From Fibrella aquatilis (GTDB taxonomy: Bacteria; Bacteroidota; Bacteroidia; Cytophagales; Spirosomataceae), in contig NZ_JAFMYU010000003.1 in the NCBI RefSeq assembly GCF_017353255.1, forward strand, positions 359,661 to 423,660: a stretch of DNA of 64,000 bases, read 5' to 3'. Both the position numbers and the translations under genes were made by a program. The notes beneath the pieces were generated by a model. The model did not search any database. It saw only the letters and a program-made list of their open reading frames with translations, and was not told the DNA's origin. Shown here piece by piece: positions 8,486 to 17,431 of this stretch (position 1 is its first letter; each line of letters starts with the position of its first letter).

Positions 8486-9280
8486 TTATTTGAACGGATT
8501 GGTGTAGAAGCCGAACGTGAGCAGGCCGCCGCCCTCAGGCTCAAGGGTTGGCCACATCATGGTAGCGCGGAACGAGCCGATACCAATGAACGCCTTGGCA
8601 CCCACGTCGCTGAAATAGGTCTTCTTGCTGTTGCCATACTTGTCGAAAACCGGAACGCCCACTTGCGCATAGCCCGTGCCACTTCCCAGATAAATCTTCG
8701 ACGACGCAGATGGCCGGAAAAAGGCATTCAGCATAATCGACGCGTAGGTGGGCGAATCCCTTGAGAAAAAGTCCATAAAAGCCCCATCGAGCAGGAGGCC
8801 AACGGTTTTGCGTTGTCCAAATAGCCAATAATGTCCGTATTCAGTAGTGTAGCCGTGTAACTCGCCAAATGCCTCTGCGGGCGTCATATAGCTTAGCCCC
8901 CAATAGCCACCGTTGCTTTTTATGGTGGGCAGATTGGCCGTTATGGAGGCTGTTTCCCGCTCTGCTACTGGCAAGGCCAACGGCGGGCTGTTGCGCGGCT
9001 GCTCACGATAAGCAGTCGTGCCAACCACCGGCTGTGCTTGCCTAAACGTTTCGCGGGAGCCATCCTGGTAGATAATCACGAAAATCTCGGTTTTACGGAG
9101 GCTGTATAGTGGCCCGCCCTGCCGGTTGAACGGCTTGTATTTCACCATATCGTCGGTGATTTCCTGTACCTGAACGCTCAATTCTGTTTTGTCATTTTTG
9201 ATAATCAGGTCCTGCGCTCGTAAGTGAATTATAGTACAAAAAAGGCTCAAAAATAGCCAGGAAGTTAGCTGTATTTTCAT
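8486..9280 (-). CDS. Secreted hypothetical protein, possible outer-membrane protein
   Basis: 264 residues starting MKIQLTSWLFLSLFC with a signal peptide probably cleaved after LRAQ. The N-terminal half of the mature protein contains VYKPFNRQGGPLYSLRKTEI-like text typical of Bacteroidota proteins that begin with a short 'nucleotide/PH-like' stub before a variable domain. The C-terminal half is rich in alternating aromatic and glycine residues (GYWGLSYMTP, GSGTGYAQVGVP, FGFYTNPF) and ends in Phe-Lys, suggesting beta strands of an outer-membrane barrel. I do not recognise a named family. It follows a lipoprotein gene by 59 bases on the same strand. Confidence 0.6.
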   Translation of the reverse strand: MKIQLTSWLFLSLFCTIIHLRAQDLIIKNDKTELSVQVQEITDDMVKYKPFNRQGGPLYSLRKTEIFVIIYQDGSRETFRQAQPVVGTTAYREQPRNSPPLALPVAERETASITANLPTIKSNGGYWGLSYMTPAEAFGELHGYTTEYGHYWLFGQRKTVGLLLDGAFMDFFSRDSPTYASIMLNAFFRPSASSKIYLGSGTGYAQVGVPVFDKYGNSKKTYFSDVGAKAFIGIGSFRATMMWPTLEPEGGGLLTFGFYTNPFK

Positions 9281-9339
9281 GATGTGGATTGGAGAAAAGA
9301 TTAAGTTATGGCATTGAAGAAAGTAAGCCAATAACCTAC

Positions 9340-10212
9340 TTATTGACAATTGCCTGCTGCGGTGAAGCTGGTTTTATTACCATTGAAATCTTCTCCCCGC
9401 ATGGAAACAGATACTACTTTTCCATTGTATGTAGCACTACCCGATGTGGATGCATAAAAACTACCGTTGCTATCTATGTATGCCCCCCATGGATCTTTCG
9501 TTGCGTCGAAATTGCCATTAATAATATCGACCAGTTGATTGTTGCCCGGCCGAAGATTATAGAGCAGAATAGCCTGATTACTGGTAATCATGATACCGTA
9601 TGCTTTGCCATAGCCAAAGCCCATATCAATGTCGCATACGGCGGTGGCCGAGTACGTTTTCCCGTTTAGCACCACACTGCCTTTGCCGGGCGCAGGAGGC
9701 GTGAAGCGGGTGATGGTAAATCGGATAGAAATGATATTACTCACCCGCCCCGATGCGTCGTAGATACAGACAACCAGCGTAAACGAGCCGTTGTCGATGT
9801 TGTCGGGTATGCCAATGGGCAGTGTGACCACCCCCGATTTGGGCGCGTTGCCGCTGAGCGGGATATCATAGTAGCTTAATGACCCCTGCACCTGCGCGTA
9901 GGCCCCGCCAATGCCGCCGTTGAGGTTGGAATAGTTCACCCCCACGCGTTCTGTGCTGCCATTGCTGGTGGGTTGGTCGGTGGTGGTAGGGGTTACTTTG
10001 GGAGCCTGTGTGCTGCTGCTGGGCGCTGGCGGGGTGCCCGTTTTGGTCTGCGTACCATTGGGCATAATCAGCGCGTCGCCTACTTTTTTGGCGTCTGATG
10101 GACTAATGAGCGCTGGTTGCGGATCGGTTTTCGACTTGGTGCAGAAGCTAAGCCCCATCACGAGGGCAAAGACAAGCAGGCGGGAGATGAAGGTGTGGTA
10201 TACCGTTTTCAT
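9340..10212 (-). CDS. Hypothetical lipoprotein
   Basis: 290-residue protein with a lipobox LSFC (Cys at about residue 24), followed by a Ser/Thr/Pro-rich linker (about residues 40-88) and a beta-rich body. The body holds a segment resembling an Ig-like or cadherin-like strand set (NGSFTLVVCIYDASGRVSNI) and a C-terminal domain starting GKGSVVLNGKTYSATAVC, a layout common among Bacteroidota surface lipoproteins. Function unknown. It lies upstream of and co-directional with the secreted hypothetical protein, so an envelope pair is plausible. Confidence 0.65.
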   Translation of the reverse strand: MKTVYHTFISRLLVFALVMGLSFCTKSKTDPQPALISPSDAKKVGDALIMPNGTQTKTGTPPAPSSSTQAPKVTPTTTDQPTSNGSTERVGVNYSNLNGGIGGAYAQVQGSLSYYDIPLSGNAPKSGVVTLPIGIPDNIDNGSFTLVVCIYDASGRVSNIISIRFTITRFTPPAPGKGSVVLNGKTYSATAVCDIDMGFGYGKAYGIMITSNQAILLYNLRPGNNQLVDIINGNFDATKDPWGAYIDSNGSFYASTSGSATYNGKVVSVSMRGEDFNGNKTSFTAAGNCQ

Positions 10213-10393
10213 GTGCTGTGTGTGGTTGATTTACGGCTCAAATGTCCCCCAGCGTCAGCTGCCAAACCTCCCCCAAACGTGGTATCTTGGGAGGGTGATT
10301 TACCCGTATTTTTTACCCGTAAATAAACGGGTTTACGGTAATTAGTATTTGTGTGAAATTTTATTTTTATTGATTTGGTTGTGTGAGTTTACT
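10213..10393. other. Spacer upstream of the lipoprotein gene
   Basis: First part of a 468-base gene-free stretch (to 10680). I see no ORF with coding character. It presumably contains the lipoprotein promoter on the reverse strand; GACATTTG about 30 bases upstream of the ATG is a weak match to the downstream promoter box. The rest of the stretch is filled by a large palindrome and a terminator. Confidence 0.4.
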
Positions 10394-10577
10394 TGTATTG
10401 CTTCGCGCTATAGGCTACGCGCCGCGGGCCCTTCGACTAGGCGTCCCCGACAAGCTCAGGGTGACACGACACCTTGAATCAAGTCAATTACTTAAATCCA
10501 CTTCCCTGCCACCCTGAGCTTGTCGGGGACGCCTTGTCGAAGGGCTATGCGCCGAGACGTCGGACCGCAGCAATACA
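10394..10577. repeat. Large palindrome with CTCAGGGTGACA arms
   Basis: Imperfect inverted repeat with arms of about 70 bases. The outer arm starts TGTATTGCTTCGCGC and ends GCAGCAATACA; the inner arm holds CGTCCCCGACAAGCTCAGGG facing CCCTGAGCTTGTCGGGGACG. The central part contains GACACCTTGAATCAAG. The CTCAGGGTGACA-type word is widespread in bacterial intergenic palindromes. Confidence 0.85.
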
Positions 10578-10600
10578 CACTAACTAATTCACATCAAATA

Positions 10601-10652
10601 AAAAAGGCAGTCATGCAAGAGAAATTAATTTCTCTTGCATGACTGCCTTTTT
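10601..10652. terminator. Perfect zero-loop palindrome, bidirectional terminator
   Basis: 26 bp on each side with no spacer: AAAAAGGCAGTCATGCAAGA... mirrored exactly, starting with five A and ending with five T. In RNA it gives a GC-containing stem with a U tract in either direction. It follows the stop codon of the reverse-strand BNR/VPS10-like gene by 28 bases and would terminate that transcript. Confidence 0.85.
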
Positions 10653-10680
10653 GTATAAAAAACTACCCCGCCAAATAGCG

Positions 10681-13600
10681 CTAGAATCCTTTACTATCTA
10701 CCACAATAGCGGGGATTTTTTGTTCGGTTACGAGTTGATTAAAGGCTGGCACCTGTTTGCCTGTAACGTCTTTCAACTTCGCCAGCGCCAGATCAATTTG
10801 GCGGGCCAGATCAGCGTAGACAACGTGGGCGGCTTTGGTGGGTTTGCCATCGGCGTTGGCCATCATGCTGGCGAGGCCCGCGAGCTTGTCGTTGAGGCGG
10901 ATCGGGTGGGCCAATACGTCCTGCGGTGCTTTAGCTTTGGGCTGCATCAGCGTGGCCTCCAGCGAGTCGAGTTGCGCCAGCATGGGCTTAGTCACGAGGG
11001 CAAATTTCTTGGCCTGCGTGCTATCTTTCACCGCACCCATATACCCGCTTACCGCCGTCCGGATGGCCCGCAGCTGATTGATGCCCCGATGCGCCTCCGA
11101 CAGCTTGTCGTTGCACTGTTTCACAAACGCAAACTGCTCGGCATAGTCGGCGTCGGATACGGTTAGGCGGGGGTCTTTGCGAATGTCGATAGGTTGTTCG
11201 GCCACTAGCGAGTCGCCCAGCAGTAGCCGGACTTTATAGCGGCCCGGTACGGCTTTCACGCCTATGCCGTCGCCGCTCCACATCACGTTGGTGCCTTCCA
11301 CAGCCACGGCATCGGGGTAGCGCATGTCCCAGACAAACTGGTTCAGGCCGGGTTGCGCGGGGATGGTGCCGGGGCGGGTGAGCTTCAGGTCTTCATGGAA
11401 ATCCTTCGAGATCGTGAGCGGTTTGCCCTTCTTATCCTTCCGGTCCGAGTAGCTGATGATGGTGTCGCCGGTGGCGGTCATAAACTGTAGCCGCAGCTCT
11501 TTGGCGGGCGTGGCGGGCAGAAAATACCGCACCAGCACCCCGTTTTCGGCGTTTTCGCCTTCGTCGGGGATCGTGCCGGGACGCATGGCGTTGCCCCCTT
11601 CCATGCGGTAGGCGTGGCGCGGCGCAAACAGCATAGGCTTGCGCGTGGGCACGGGGCCGGTGGCTGCCAGCCGGGCCAGTTCGCGCAGGGGCGTCACGTC
11701 GTCCATGATCCAGAACGACCGGCCGTGGGTGGCAATGACCAGGTCTTTCTCGCGCTTGTGCACCTGCAAATCCCGCACCGACGTAATGGGCAGGTTCAGG
11801 TTTATTTTCTGCCAGTTGGCCCCGTCGTTAAACGACACGTAGATACCCCGCTCGGTGCCCGCGTAGAGCAGGCCGGGCTGATCGGGGTCGTCGCGTACCA
11901 CACGGCAATACTCGTCGGCGGGGATGCCCGCGGCTATGCTCGTCCAGGTTTTGCCGTAATCGGTGGTCTTGAACAAATATGGCTTACGGTCGCCGCTCAT
12001 GTAGCGGTTCGCAGCCAGATAGGCTTTGCCGGGCGTGTGTTCCGAGGGGTGGATGAGGCTCATCAAGGCAAACTCGCCCAGTTGGGTGGCGGGCAAGCTC
12101 ACGTTCTGCCAGTTTTTGCCCCCGTCGCGGCTCATGTGTAGCAGGCCGTCGTCTGACCCCGCCCAGAAAACGCCTTTCTCGGTAGGGGCTTCGGCGAAGG
12201 TGAAAATGGTGGCGTAAATCTCGGCCCCGGTCATGTCTTTGGTAATCGGCCCGCCGGTTTCGGCAATGGTGCGGGGTTCGTGGCGCGTCAGGTCGGGGCT
12301 GAGGTCTTCCCACGAATGCCCCGCATCCGTAGATCGGTGGACGTGGTTGGACGTGGCGTATAAGACACTGGGGTCATGCGGCGAAAATAGGATGGGGTAG
12401 GTCCACTGAAACCGGTATTTTTTCACGGAAGCAGGGGCACCAATGGCTCCTTCGGGATACACCGAAATGGCGTAGTTGCGGTTGGTGCGGGCATCGTGTT
12501 TCGACATAAAGCCGTCATATTCACCACCATACGTGATCTTTGGATTCTTCGGGTCGGAGGCAATGTAGCCCGCTTCGCCGCCCGCCACCGGATACCAGGC
12601 ACTCTTGTCGATGCTGTAGTCGTCGGTGCGGGAGGCAATGCGTACCGAGGTGTTGTCCTGCTGCGCGCCGTAGACGTTATACGGAAAATCGGTATCGAGC
12701 GAGACGTGGTAAAACTGCGCCGTGGGCATATCGACCTCCGAAAACGACCGCCCTCCGTCAACGGTGATTTCGGCACCCCCGTCGTCGGCGATGGCGAAGT
12801 TGAGCGGGTTTTTGGTGTTGAACCACACATCGTGCGTATCGCCGTGGTGCACCGGTATGCGGGCAAATGTTTTGCCGCCGTCTTTCGACCGCATCGCGTT
12901 GACGTTCAGTACAATAAGGTCGTTCTCGTTTTGCGGCGACACGCCCAGCATCATGTAATACCAGGGCCGCTGCCAGAGGTTTTTGTCGTCGTTGAGCAGC
13001 GTCCAGTGTTCGCCCGCGTCGTCGGACCGGTAGAGGCCACCTTTCGCGTTTTCGATCAGGGCGTAGAGTCGGCTGGCGTTGCTGGGGGCCACGGCAATGC
13101 CGATCTTGCCCAGCAGGCCACGCGGCATACCTGGTTTTTCGTTCAGCGACTGCCAGGTATCGCCGCCGTCGGTGCTTTTGTAGAGGCCACAGCCCGCCCC
13201 GCCGCTGCTCATGGAATGGCCGTTGCGGTAGGCCTGCCAGAGCGTGGCGTAGACAATGCTGGGGTTGGTGGGGTCAAGCCGCACGGTAGCCGCGCCCGTG
13301 CTGTCGTTTTTAAACAAAATCTTTTTCCACGAAGCACCACCGTCGGTAGAACGGAACACGCCCCGGTCGGGGTTGGGCGCAAACGGATTGCCCAGGGCGG
13401 CGGCATAAAGCAGGTTTGGGTTCTGCGGGTGCACCTCAATGTTGCCAATGGCGTCGGCGTTGGTTAGTCCCACGTGCCGCCACGACTTGCCGCCGTTGGT
13501 GCTTTTATAAACCCCGTCGCCGTAGCTGATATTGCTCCTGATTTCGGGTTCGCCCATGCCCACATACACGACGTTGGGGTCGGACGGTGCCACGGTGATG

Positions 13601-13944
13601 GCCCCCACAGATGACGACTGAAACACACTGTCTGACACGCAGGTCCAGTTTTGGCCGCCGTCGGTGGTTTTCCAGACCCCCCCGCCCACGGCCCCGAAGT
13701 AGTAGGTCAGCGGCTGATCGGGATGCCCCGCCACGGCCAGCGACCGCCCCGCCCGGAACGGCCCGATGTTACGCCATTTGAGGCCGCTAAACAGTTTGGC
13801 ATCTACGGTAGCGGTAGGGGAGGCCGCGGTCATTGCCGAGCCAGCAGCAGCCCGCCCCCGCCGCGATTGGGCCTGAGCAGTAGGTTGGTCCGGCCCAGCC
13901 AATAAAGCCGTCAGGGCTAGTGATGTGATGAAGAAGTGACGCAT
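10681..13944 (-). CDS. Secreted BNR/VPS10-sortilin-like beta-propeller protein
   Basis: 1087-residue exported protein often annotated as 'glycosyl hydrolase' or 'VPS10 domain-containing' in Bacteroidota. It starts MRHFFITSLALTALLAG with a signal peptide ending near AQAQ; I prefer this ATG to one 23 codons upstream. At least six BNR/sialidase-type repeats of the form SxDGGxxW are visible (TTDGGQNW, STNGGKSW, STDGGASW, STDGGDTW, SRDGGKNW, TTDYGKTW), spread over residues 80-650, giving two propellers. The C-terminal 350 residues hold a beta-sandwich (FVWDMRYPDA) and a helical tail. Real glycosidase activity is not supported by visible catalytic residues. Single-gene unit ended by the zero-loop terminator. 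Confidence 0.82.
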   Translation of the reverse strand: MRHFFITSLALTALLAGPDQPTAQAQSRRGRAAAGSAMTAASPTATVDAKLFSGLKWRNIGPFRAGRSLAVAGHPDQPLTYYFGAVGGGVWKTTDGGQNWTCVSDSVFQSSSVGAITVAPSDPNVVYVGMGEPEIRSNISYGDGVYKSTNGGKSWRHVGLTNADAIGNIEVHPQNPNLLYAAALGNPFAPNPDRGVFRSTDGGASWKKILFKNDSTGAATVRLDPTNPSIVYATLWQAYRNGHSMSSGGAGCGLYKSTDGGDTWQSLNEKPGMPRGLLGKIGIAVAPSNASRLYALIENAKGGLYRSDDAGEHWTLLNDDKNLWQRPWYYMMLGVSPQNENDLIVLNVNAMRSKDGGKTFARIPVHHGDTHDVWFNTKNPLNFAIADDGGAEITVDGGRSFSEVDMPTAQFYHVSLDTDFPYNVYGAQQDNTSVRIASRTDDYSIDKSAWYPVAGGEAGYIASDPKNPKITYGGEYDGFMSKHDARTNRNYAISVYPEGAIGAPASVKKYRFQWTYPILFSPHDPSVLYATSNHVHRSTDAGHSWEDLSPDLTRHEPRTIAETGGPITKDMTGAEIYATIFTFAEAPTEKGVFWAGSDDGLLHMSRDGGKNWQNVSLPATQLGEFALMSLIHPSEHTPGKAYLAANRYMSGDRKPYLFKTTDYGKTWTSIAAGIPADEYCRVVRDDPDQPGLLYAGTERGIYVSFNDGANWQKINLNLPITSVRDLQVHKREKDLVIATHGRSFWIMDDVTPLRELARLAATGPVPTRKPMLFAPRHAYRMEGGNAMRPGTIPDEGENAENGVLVRYFLPATPAKELRLQFMTATGDTIISYSDRKDKKGKPLTISKDFHEDLKLTRPGTIPAQPGLNQFVWDMRYPDAVAVEGTNVMWSGDGIGVKAVPGRYKVRLLLGDSLVAEQPIDIRKDPRLTVSDADYAEQFAFVKQCNDKLSEAHRGINQLRAIRTAVSGYMGAVKDSTQAKKFALVTKPMLAQLDSLEATLMQPKAKAPQDVLAHPIRLNDKLAGLASMMANADGKPTKAAHVVYADLARQIDLALAKLKDVTGKQVPAFNQLVTEQKIPAIVVDSKGF

Positions 13945-14050
13945 AGCGAAGGGATCTGTTTTCCCCCGAAAGTACGGGTTTTGTGAAGACCGGTCCACTA
14001 CTGCCGTTTTCATTGCGCTGGTGATAAGCAGCTAGAGGGCTAAAAAGACC

Positions 14051-14058
14051 TATTTTTG
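14051..14058 (+). promoter_or_regulatory. Candidate downstream promoter box of the ATPase gene
   Basis: TATTTTTG is an exact match to TAnnTTTG and ends 20 bases before the ATPase ATG. I see no TTG at the expected 19-21 base distance upstream, so it is only a partial promoter match. Confidence 0.3.
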
Positions 14059-14078
14059 CCTATCACACTCTGTTATCA

Positions 14079-15251
14079 ATGGCAACGCTGAAAGTAAAAA
14101 ACGTAGGCCCCATCCGGGATGCCGAACTGGACGTAAAGAAGCATACCATCTTCATCGGTCCGCAAGGCTCAGGCAAAAGCACGCTGGCAAAGTTGATTGC
14201 TATTGGAGCGGACGAGGAACTTACCTACGGGGCGGATATTAATCATAATATACTCAAAAAATATTTTATTCATGATTATGCGAATGATAGCTCATCATTT
14301 ATTTTTAACACTGAAAATTATTCCATCAGACTAGAGTCGAAAAAAATAAACATTTCTTATACAGAAGAAAAAGACAAACCTATTCGTAGTAATGAAACTT
14401 TGGAAGAATTTCTTAATGAAACTATTACTTATAAAGGAATTGAATCTTTTCTTGATTTAGTTAGAGATAAAAAATATTTTGAAAATCTATTGTCCAATTT
14501 TGTATTAAAAAATAAAATATTACAAATCACGTCTACTTACGTACCATCGGAGAGAAATTTGTTGTCGTTGCTCAATGAATCTATATGGAGTCTAGTATCT
14601 GCAAATGTAGACTTTCCAAGATCTATAATTTCTTTTGCAAGATTGTATTCTCAATCAAGAACACAAATAAACAATCTATCTATAAATTTTTTGAATGTAA
14701 AATTTCAGTCTAGCGATTCAAATGATCATGTTTTCTTAAATGATGGTACGAAAGTAGAGTTATCGCAGAGCGCAAGTGGCTATCAAACGATTATTCCGCT
14801 GTTGGTCGTTATTGAACAGCAACGACGACTGACTTCGCATAGGTTTATTGTTGAAGAACCAGAATTGAATCTATACCCTATAGCTCAAAAAGACCTTATC
14901 TATGCACTGGTAAGTGGGTTAGACCAAAACATTCAATACCGCGAGGTTGAATGGGTTATCACTACACATAGTCCGTATGTACTCAGCTCCTACAACACGC
15001 TGATGCTCGCCTACAAAGTAGCTAGTAAGAGCCATGAGCTTCGGTCGGAAGTTGAGAAAATTATACCAGCACGGTGTTGGATTAACCCGGCTGATTTTGC
15101 GGCTTATTATGTCGATAATGGCACCGTTCGCAGTATTATTGATTCGAAAACGGGATTGATTATGGATAATGAATTAGACGATGTGTCTGAACAGTTTGCT
15201 GCTGAACAAGATCAATTACTGGAACTTAACCGTAGCGTGGCTCGTGGTTGA
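14079..15251 (+). CDS. ABC/SMC-type ATPase (OLD/RecF-like), candidate defence component
   Basis: 390-residue single-domain ATPase. Walker A is GPQGSGKST (residues 27-35), an ABC-signature-like SQSASGYQT follows near residue 235, Walker B is FIVEEPELNL near 265, and a switch His is in THSPYVLSS near 305. This order is that of the OLD/RecF/AAA_21 ATPases common in phage-defence operons. There is no TOPRIM domain after the ATPase, unlike true OLD proteins. The insert between Walker A and signature (about residues 50-215) is very AT-rich (runs of AAT, TTT, ATA), unlike the GC-rich flanks, which suggests transfer. The next gene, encoding a nuclease-like protein, starts after one base, so translation is coupled. 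Confidence 0.85.
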   Translation: MATLKVKNVGPIRDAELDVKKHTIFIGPQGSGKSTLAKLIAIGADEELTYGADINHNILKKYFIHDYANDSSSFIFNTENYSIRLESKKINISYTEEKDKPIRSNETLEEFLNETITYKGIESFLDLVRDKKYFENLLSNFVLKNKILQITSTYVPSERNLLSLLNESIWSLVSANVDFPRSIISFARLYSQSRTQINNLSINFLNVKFQSSDSNDHVFLNDGTKVELSQSASGYQTIIPLLVVIEQQRRLTSHRFIVEEPELNLYPIAQKDLIYALVSGLDQNIQYREVEWVITTHSPYVLSSYNTLMLAYKVASKSHELRSEVEKIIPARCWINPADFAAYYVDNGTVRSIIDSKTGLIMDNELDDVSEQFAAEQDQLLELNRSVARG

Positions 15252-15252
15252 T

Positions 15253-15768
15253 ATGTTGAAAGCGGTTTTTCCGCAAATCGAAGCTAATACTTATTTACAG
15301 ACATTAACTGATTTGGTATTTTGTATCTATGATCAGGATACAGAACCTAAGCGCTGTTTTATTCAACACGATCCAGAGGGCATAGTCCACTTCACAGTAC
15401 ATAATTCAACGGGTCGCGCTATCCATTTTCTTGCTATTGATAGAGGAGTTATTTCTGGTTCTGTCGATATGGAACGTTGTGACTGCGCGGTATTCGATCA
15501 TAAAACATTTTGCTTTATTGAAATCAAAGTAGTTGCTGACACACAAGTTGGCGTTTCAAATCGTAAGGCCAAATCTCAACTCAGGACTACCATTCTTTAT
15601 TTCAGAGAACAGCTTGATTTCACAACCAGACGCATAGAGGCCTATATATGCGTAGGGGCTACAACGCCGCGTCCTGCCCGGTTGGCTAAAGATTTGAATG
15701 AACGCTATCAGTTTGAAGAGGAAACTGGCGCTGCCCTTTATCACGGTAACGAAAAACGCTTCGCTTAA
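15253..15768 (+). CDS. PD-(D/E)XK-like nuclease partner of the ATPase
   Basis: 171-residue protein starting one base after the ATPase stop (ATGTTGAAAGCG). I recognise no named family. Residues 74-92 read ERCDCAVFD...FCFIEIK, giving D77 and E90-x-K92, the spacing expected for a PD-(D/E)XK nuclease core, followed by a helix with RKAKSQLRTTILYF and a strand EAYICVG. The pattern strand-D-turn-strand-ExK-helix is characteristic of the fold but is judged by eye. An upstream in-frame ATG overlapping the ATPase gene is less likely as the start. With the ATPase it forms a two-gene module; cleavage of DNA or RNA on ATPase triggering is an inference. Confidence 0.6.
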   Translation: MLKAVFPQIEANTYLQTLTDLVFCIYDQDTEPKRCFIQHDPEGIVHFTVHNSTGRAIHFLAIDRGVISGSVDMERCDCAVFDHKTFCFIEIKVVADTQVGVSNRKAKSQLRTTILYFREQLDFTTRRIEAYICVGATTPRPARLAKDLNERYQFEEETGAALYHGNEKRFA

Positions 15769-15912
15769 CGGAGTTTTGTGGTAGCGGCAGAAGTAATATA
15801 GGTAAGATTCCAGTGCATTGTTCGGATTAGTAGAAACCTCTGAATCTACTCTTGTTTGACCGCCTAAACGCGCTTACAAACAATACGTTTACCCGTTCAC
15901 CCAGACCAACGC

Positions 15913-16758
15913 ATGAAACCCCTGACTTATGCCGCACTGACCGGCCTGCTCCTTAGCACTACCCAACTCCTGGCGCAAAAGTTGACTCTAAAACCCAGTT
16001 GGGAAACCGACACCACCCTGCGCACGCCTGAATGCGTTTTGTTCGACCCCGCCTCGAAGGTGTTGTTTGTCTCCTGCATCAACGGTAGCCCAAAACTGGA
16101 GAACAAAAGCAGCTACATTGCCAAAGTGGGCCTTGATGGCAAGGTGATGCAGATGAAATTCACCGACAACCTCAACTCCACCAAAGGAATGGGCATTCTG
16201 GGCGACAAGCTCTACGTAACGGAGATGAATCAGGTGGCGGAAATCGCGCTCACAACGGGCAAAATCGTTAACCGATACCCCATTGACGGGGCTAAATTCC
16301 TCAACGACATTGCCATCGATACTAAAAACGGCATCATCTACGTCACCGATTCGGGCGATAGCAAACTGTGGTCATTGACGCAGGGTAACGCCACGCTCGT
16401 TATGGCCAGCACACCCCTGAAAGGCCCAAACGGACTCCTGTTTGACGACGGGCAGCTGCTGATCGGCAACGGCGATGGCGCACTGCTGAGCATGAACCCG
16501 ACCACCAAAAAAGTTGACATCCTGAGCAAGGTAACGGGCGGTATCGATGGCATTGTGAGCCTGGGCGGTAAGCAATACATGGTGACCGAGTGGGGCGGAA
16601 AGGTCTGGCACATCCGCGCTGATGGCACCAATGAACTGCTGTCGGATACCTCAGCCGGGAAGATTAACTCAGCCGACATTGGCTACAATCCGGCCACCCA
16701 GACGCTGTTTGTCCCCACGTTTTACCACAACACCGTCAAAGCCTTTTCGCTGAAGTAG
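15913..16758 (+). CDS. SMP-30/NHL-like beta-propeller, exported
   Basis: 281 residues with signal peptide MKPLTYAALTGLLLSTTQLLAQ. Repeated blades with acidic turns (KGMGILGDKLYVTEMNQ, FLNDIAIDTKNGIIYVTDSGD, KGPNGLLFDDGQLLIGNGDG, INSADIGYNPATQTLFVPTF) fit an SMP-30/gluconolactonase-like six-blade propeller. The metal-binding set of true lactonases (Glu, Asn, Asp) is partly matched by N in FLND and GPNG and D in VTDSGD. It could be a lactonase or a non-enzymatic sugar-binding protein. Convergent with the DUF4126 gene. Confidence 0.7.
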   Translation: MKPLTYAALTGLLLSTTQLLAQKLTLKPSWETDTTLRTPECVLFDPASKVLFVSCINGSPKLENKSSYIAKVGLDGKVMQMKFTDNLNSTKGMGILGDKLYVTEMNQVAEIALTTGKIVNRYPIDGAKFLNDIAIDTKNGIIYVTDSGDSKLWSLTQGNATLVMASTPLKGPNGLLFDDGQLLIGNGDGALLSMNPTTKKVDILSKVTGGIDGIVSLGGKQYMVTEWGGKVWHIRADGTNELLSDTSAGKINSADIGYNPATQTLFVPTFYHNTVKAFSLK

Positions 16759-16770
16759 CTGGCCGCTATG

Positions 16771-17238
16771 CTATTTCACCGCCTGCCAACCGGCACCGTA
16801 GGTGATGGCATCCTCGATCACGGCCAGCAGTGGGTCGGGGATGTCCTGCTCGTGATTCAGGTAGCGGCGAAGGTGAAAAAAAGTAAACGCACCAGCCAAT
16901 GCCCCTGTAGCTCCCAGCAGTGCTCCTACCCGTACGGAGGCCCCCCGCGCTTCGCTCAGGGCCGCGCCGCAGGTGGCACCCGACGCCAGCCGGGCAATAA
17001 GCTGCGGTGGCGAAATGCGGTCGGGACCATGCGGTACCTTGTCGCCGATAAGTTCGCCACCCGCCAGCACTTTCAGCACATTAGCCGTTTTAGGCGACGC
17101 AATGAACGATAAACTGCTGTCGAACAGTGGGTTGGGAGTTTGTGTCGACAGTTTTTGACTAATCAATGCCGGTCCAGCCATGGCCCGCATGCCTGAGACC
17201 ACCCCAATGAGAAAGGCGCTAAGTGGTGATGAATTCAT
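16771..17238 (-). CDS. DUF4126 family membrane protein
   Basis: 155-residue hydrophobic protein. The N terminus (SPLSAFLIGVVSGMRAMAGPA) is the typical DUF4126 opening, a glycine-rich segment found in small integral membrane proteins of unknown function. Further hydrophobic stretches lie around residues 75-90 (GATCGAALSEARGASV) and 100-120 (GALLGATGALAGAFTFF), with a final DAITYGAGW. Length is normal. Function unknown. No operon partner; the divergent folD gene lies 193 bases away. Confidence 0.75.
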   Translation of the reverse strand: MNSSPLSAFLIGVVSGMRAMAGPALISQKLSTQTPNPLFDSSLSFIASPKTANVLKVLAGGELIGDKVPHGPDRISPPQLIARLASGATCGAALSEARGASVRVGALLGATGALAGAFTFFHLRRYLNHEQDIPDPLLAVIEDAITYGAGWQAVK

Positions 17239-17431
17239 ATAATATTTATGCGTTGAGTTACCTGTTCAACAGCTACTCCGGGTTTTTGTTTTCCAGCGTA
17301 GGCAGCCAATGCTAGAGGCGCTAGTTTTTGGCGGTGTACCCGGCCATCATCATTTCTTTGCGACCTTTGCGCGTCATCCCGACGGCATACTAACAGGTCG
17401 CCGGGAGACCTTGCCAGAGACTCAGTAGATC

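Noticed and set aside
12496..13467. Long frame antisense to the BNR/VPS10-like gene
   Set aside because: Shadow of repeated propeller codons; no start context or family signal.
14079..15768. Retron or OLD-type single-protein system
   Set aside because: No reverse transcriptase or TOPRIM motif is present; the ATPase and nuclease-like genes are separate.
15913..16758. Confident gluconolactonase call for the propeller
   Set aside because: The metal-binding set is only partly matched, in contrast to the gene at 53205-54224.
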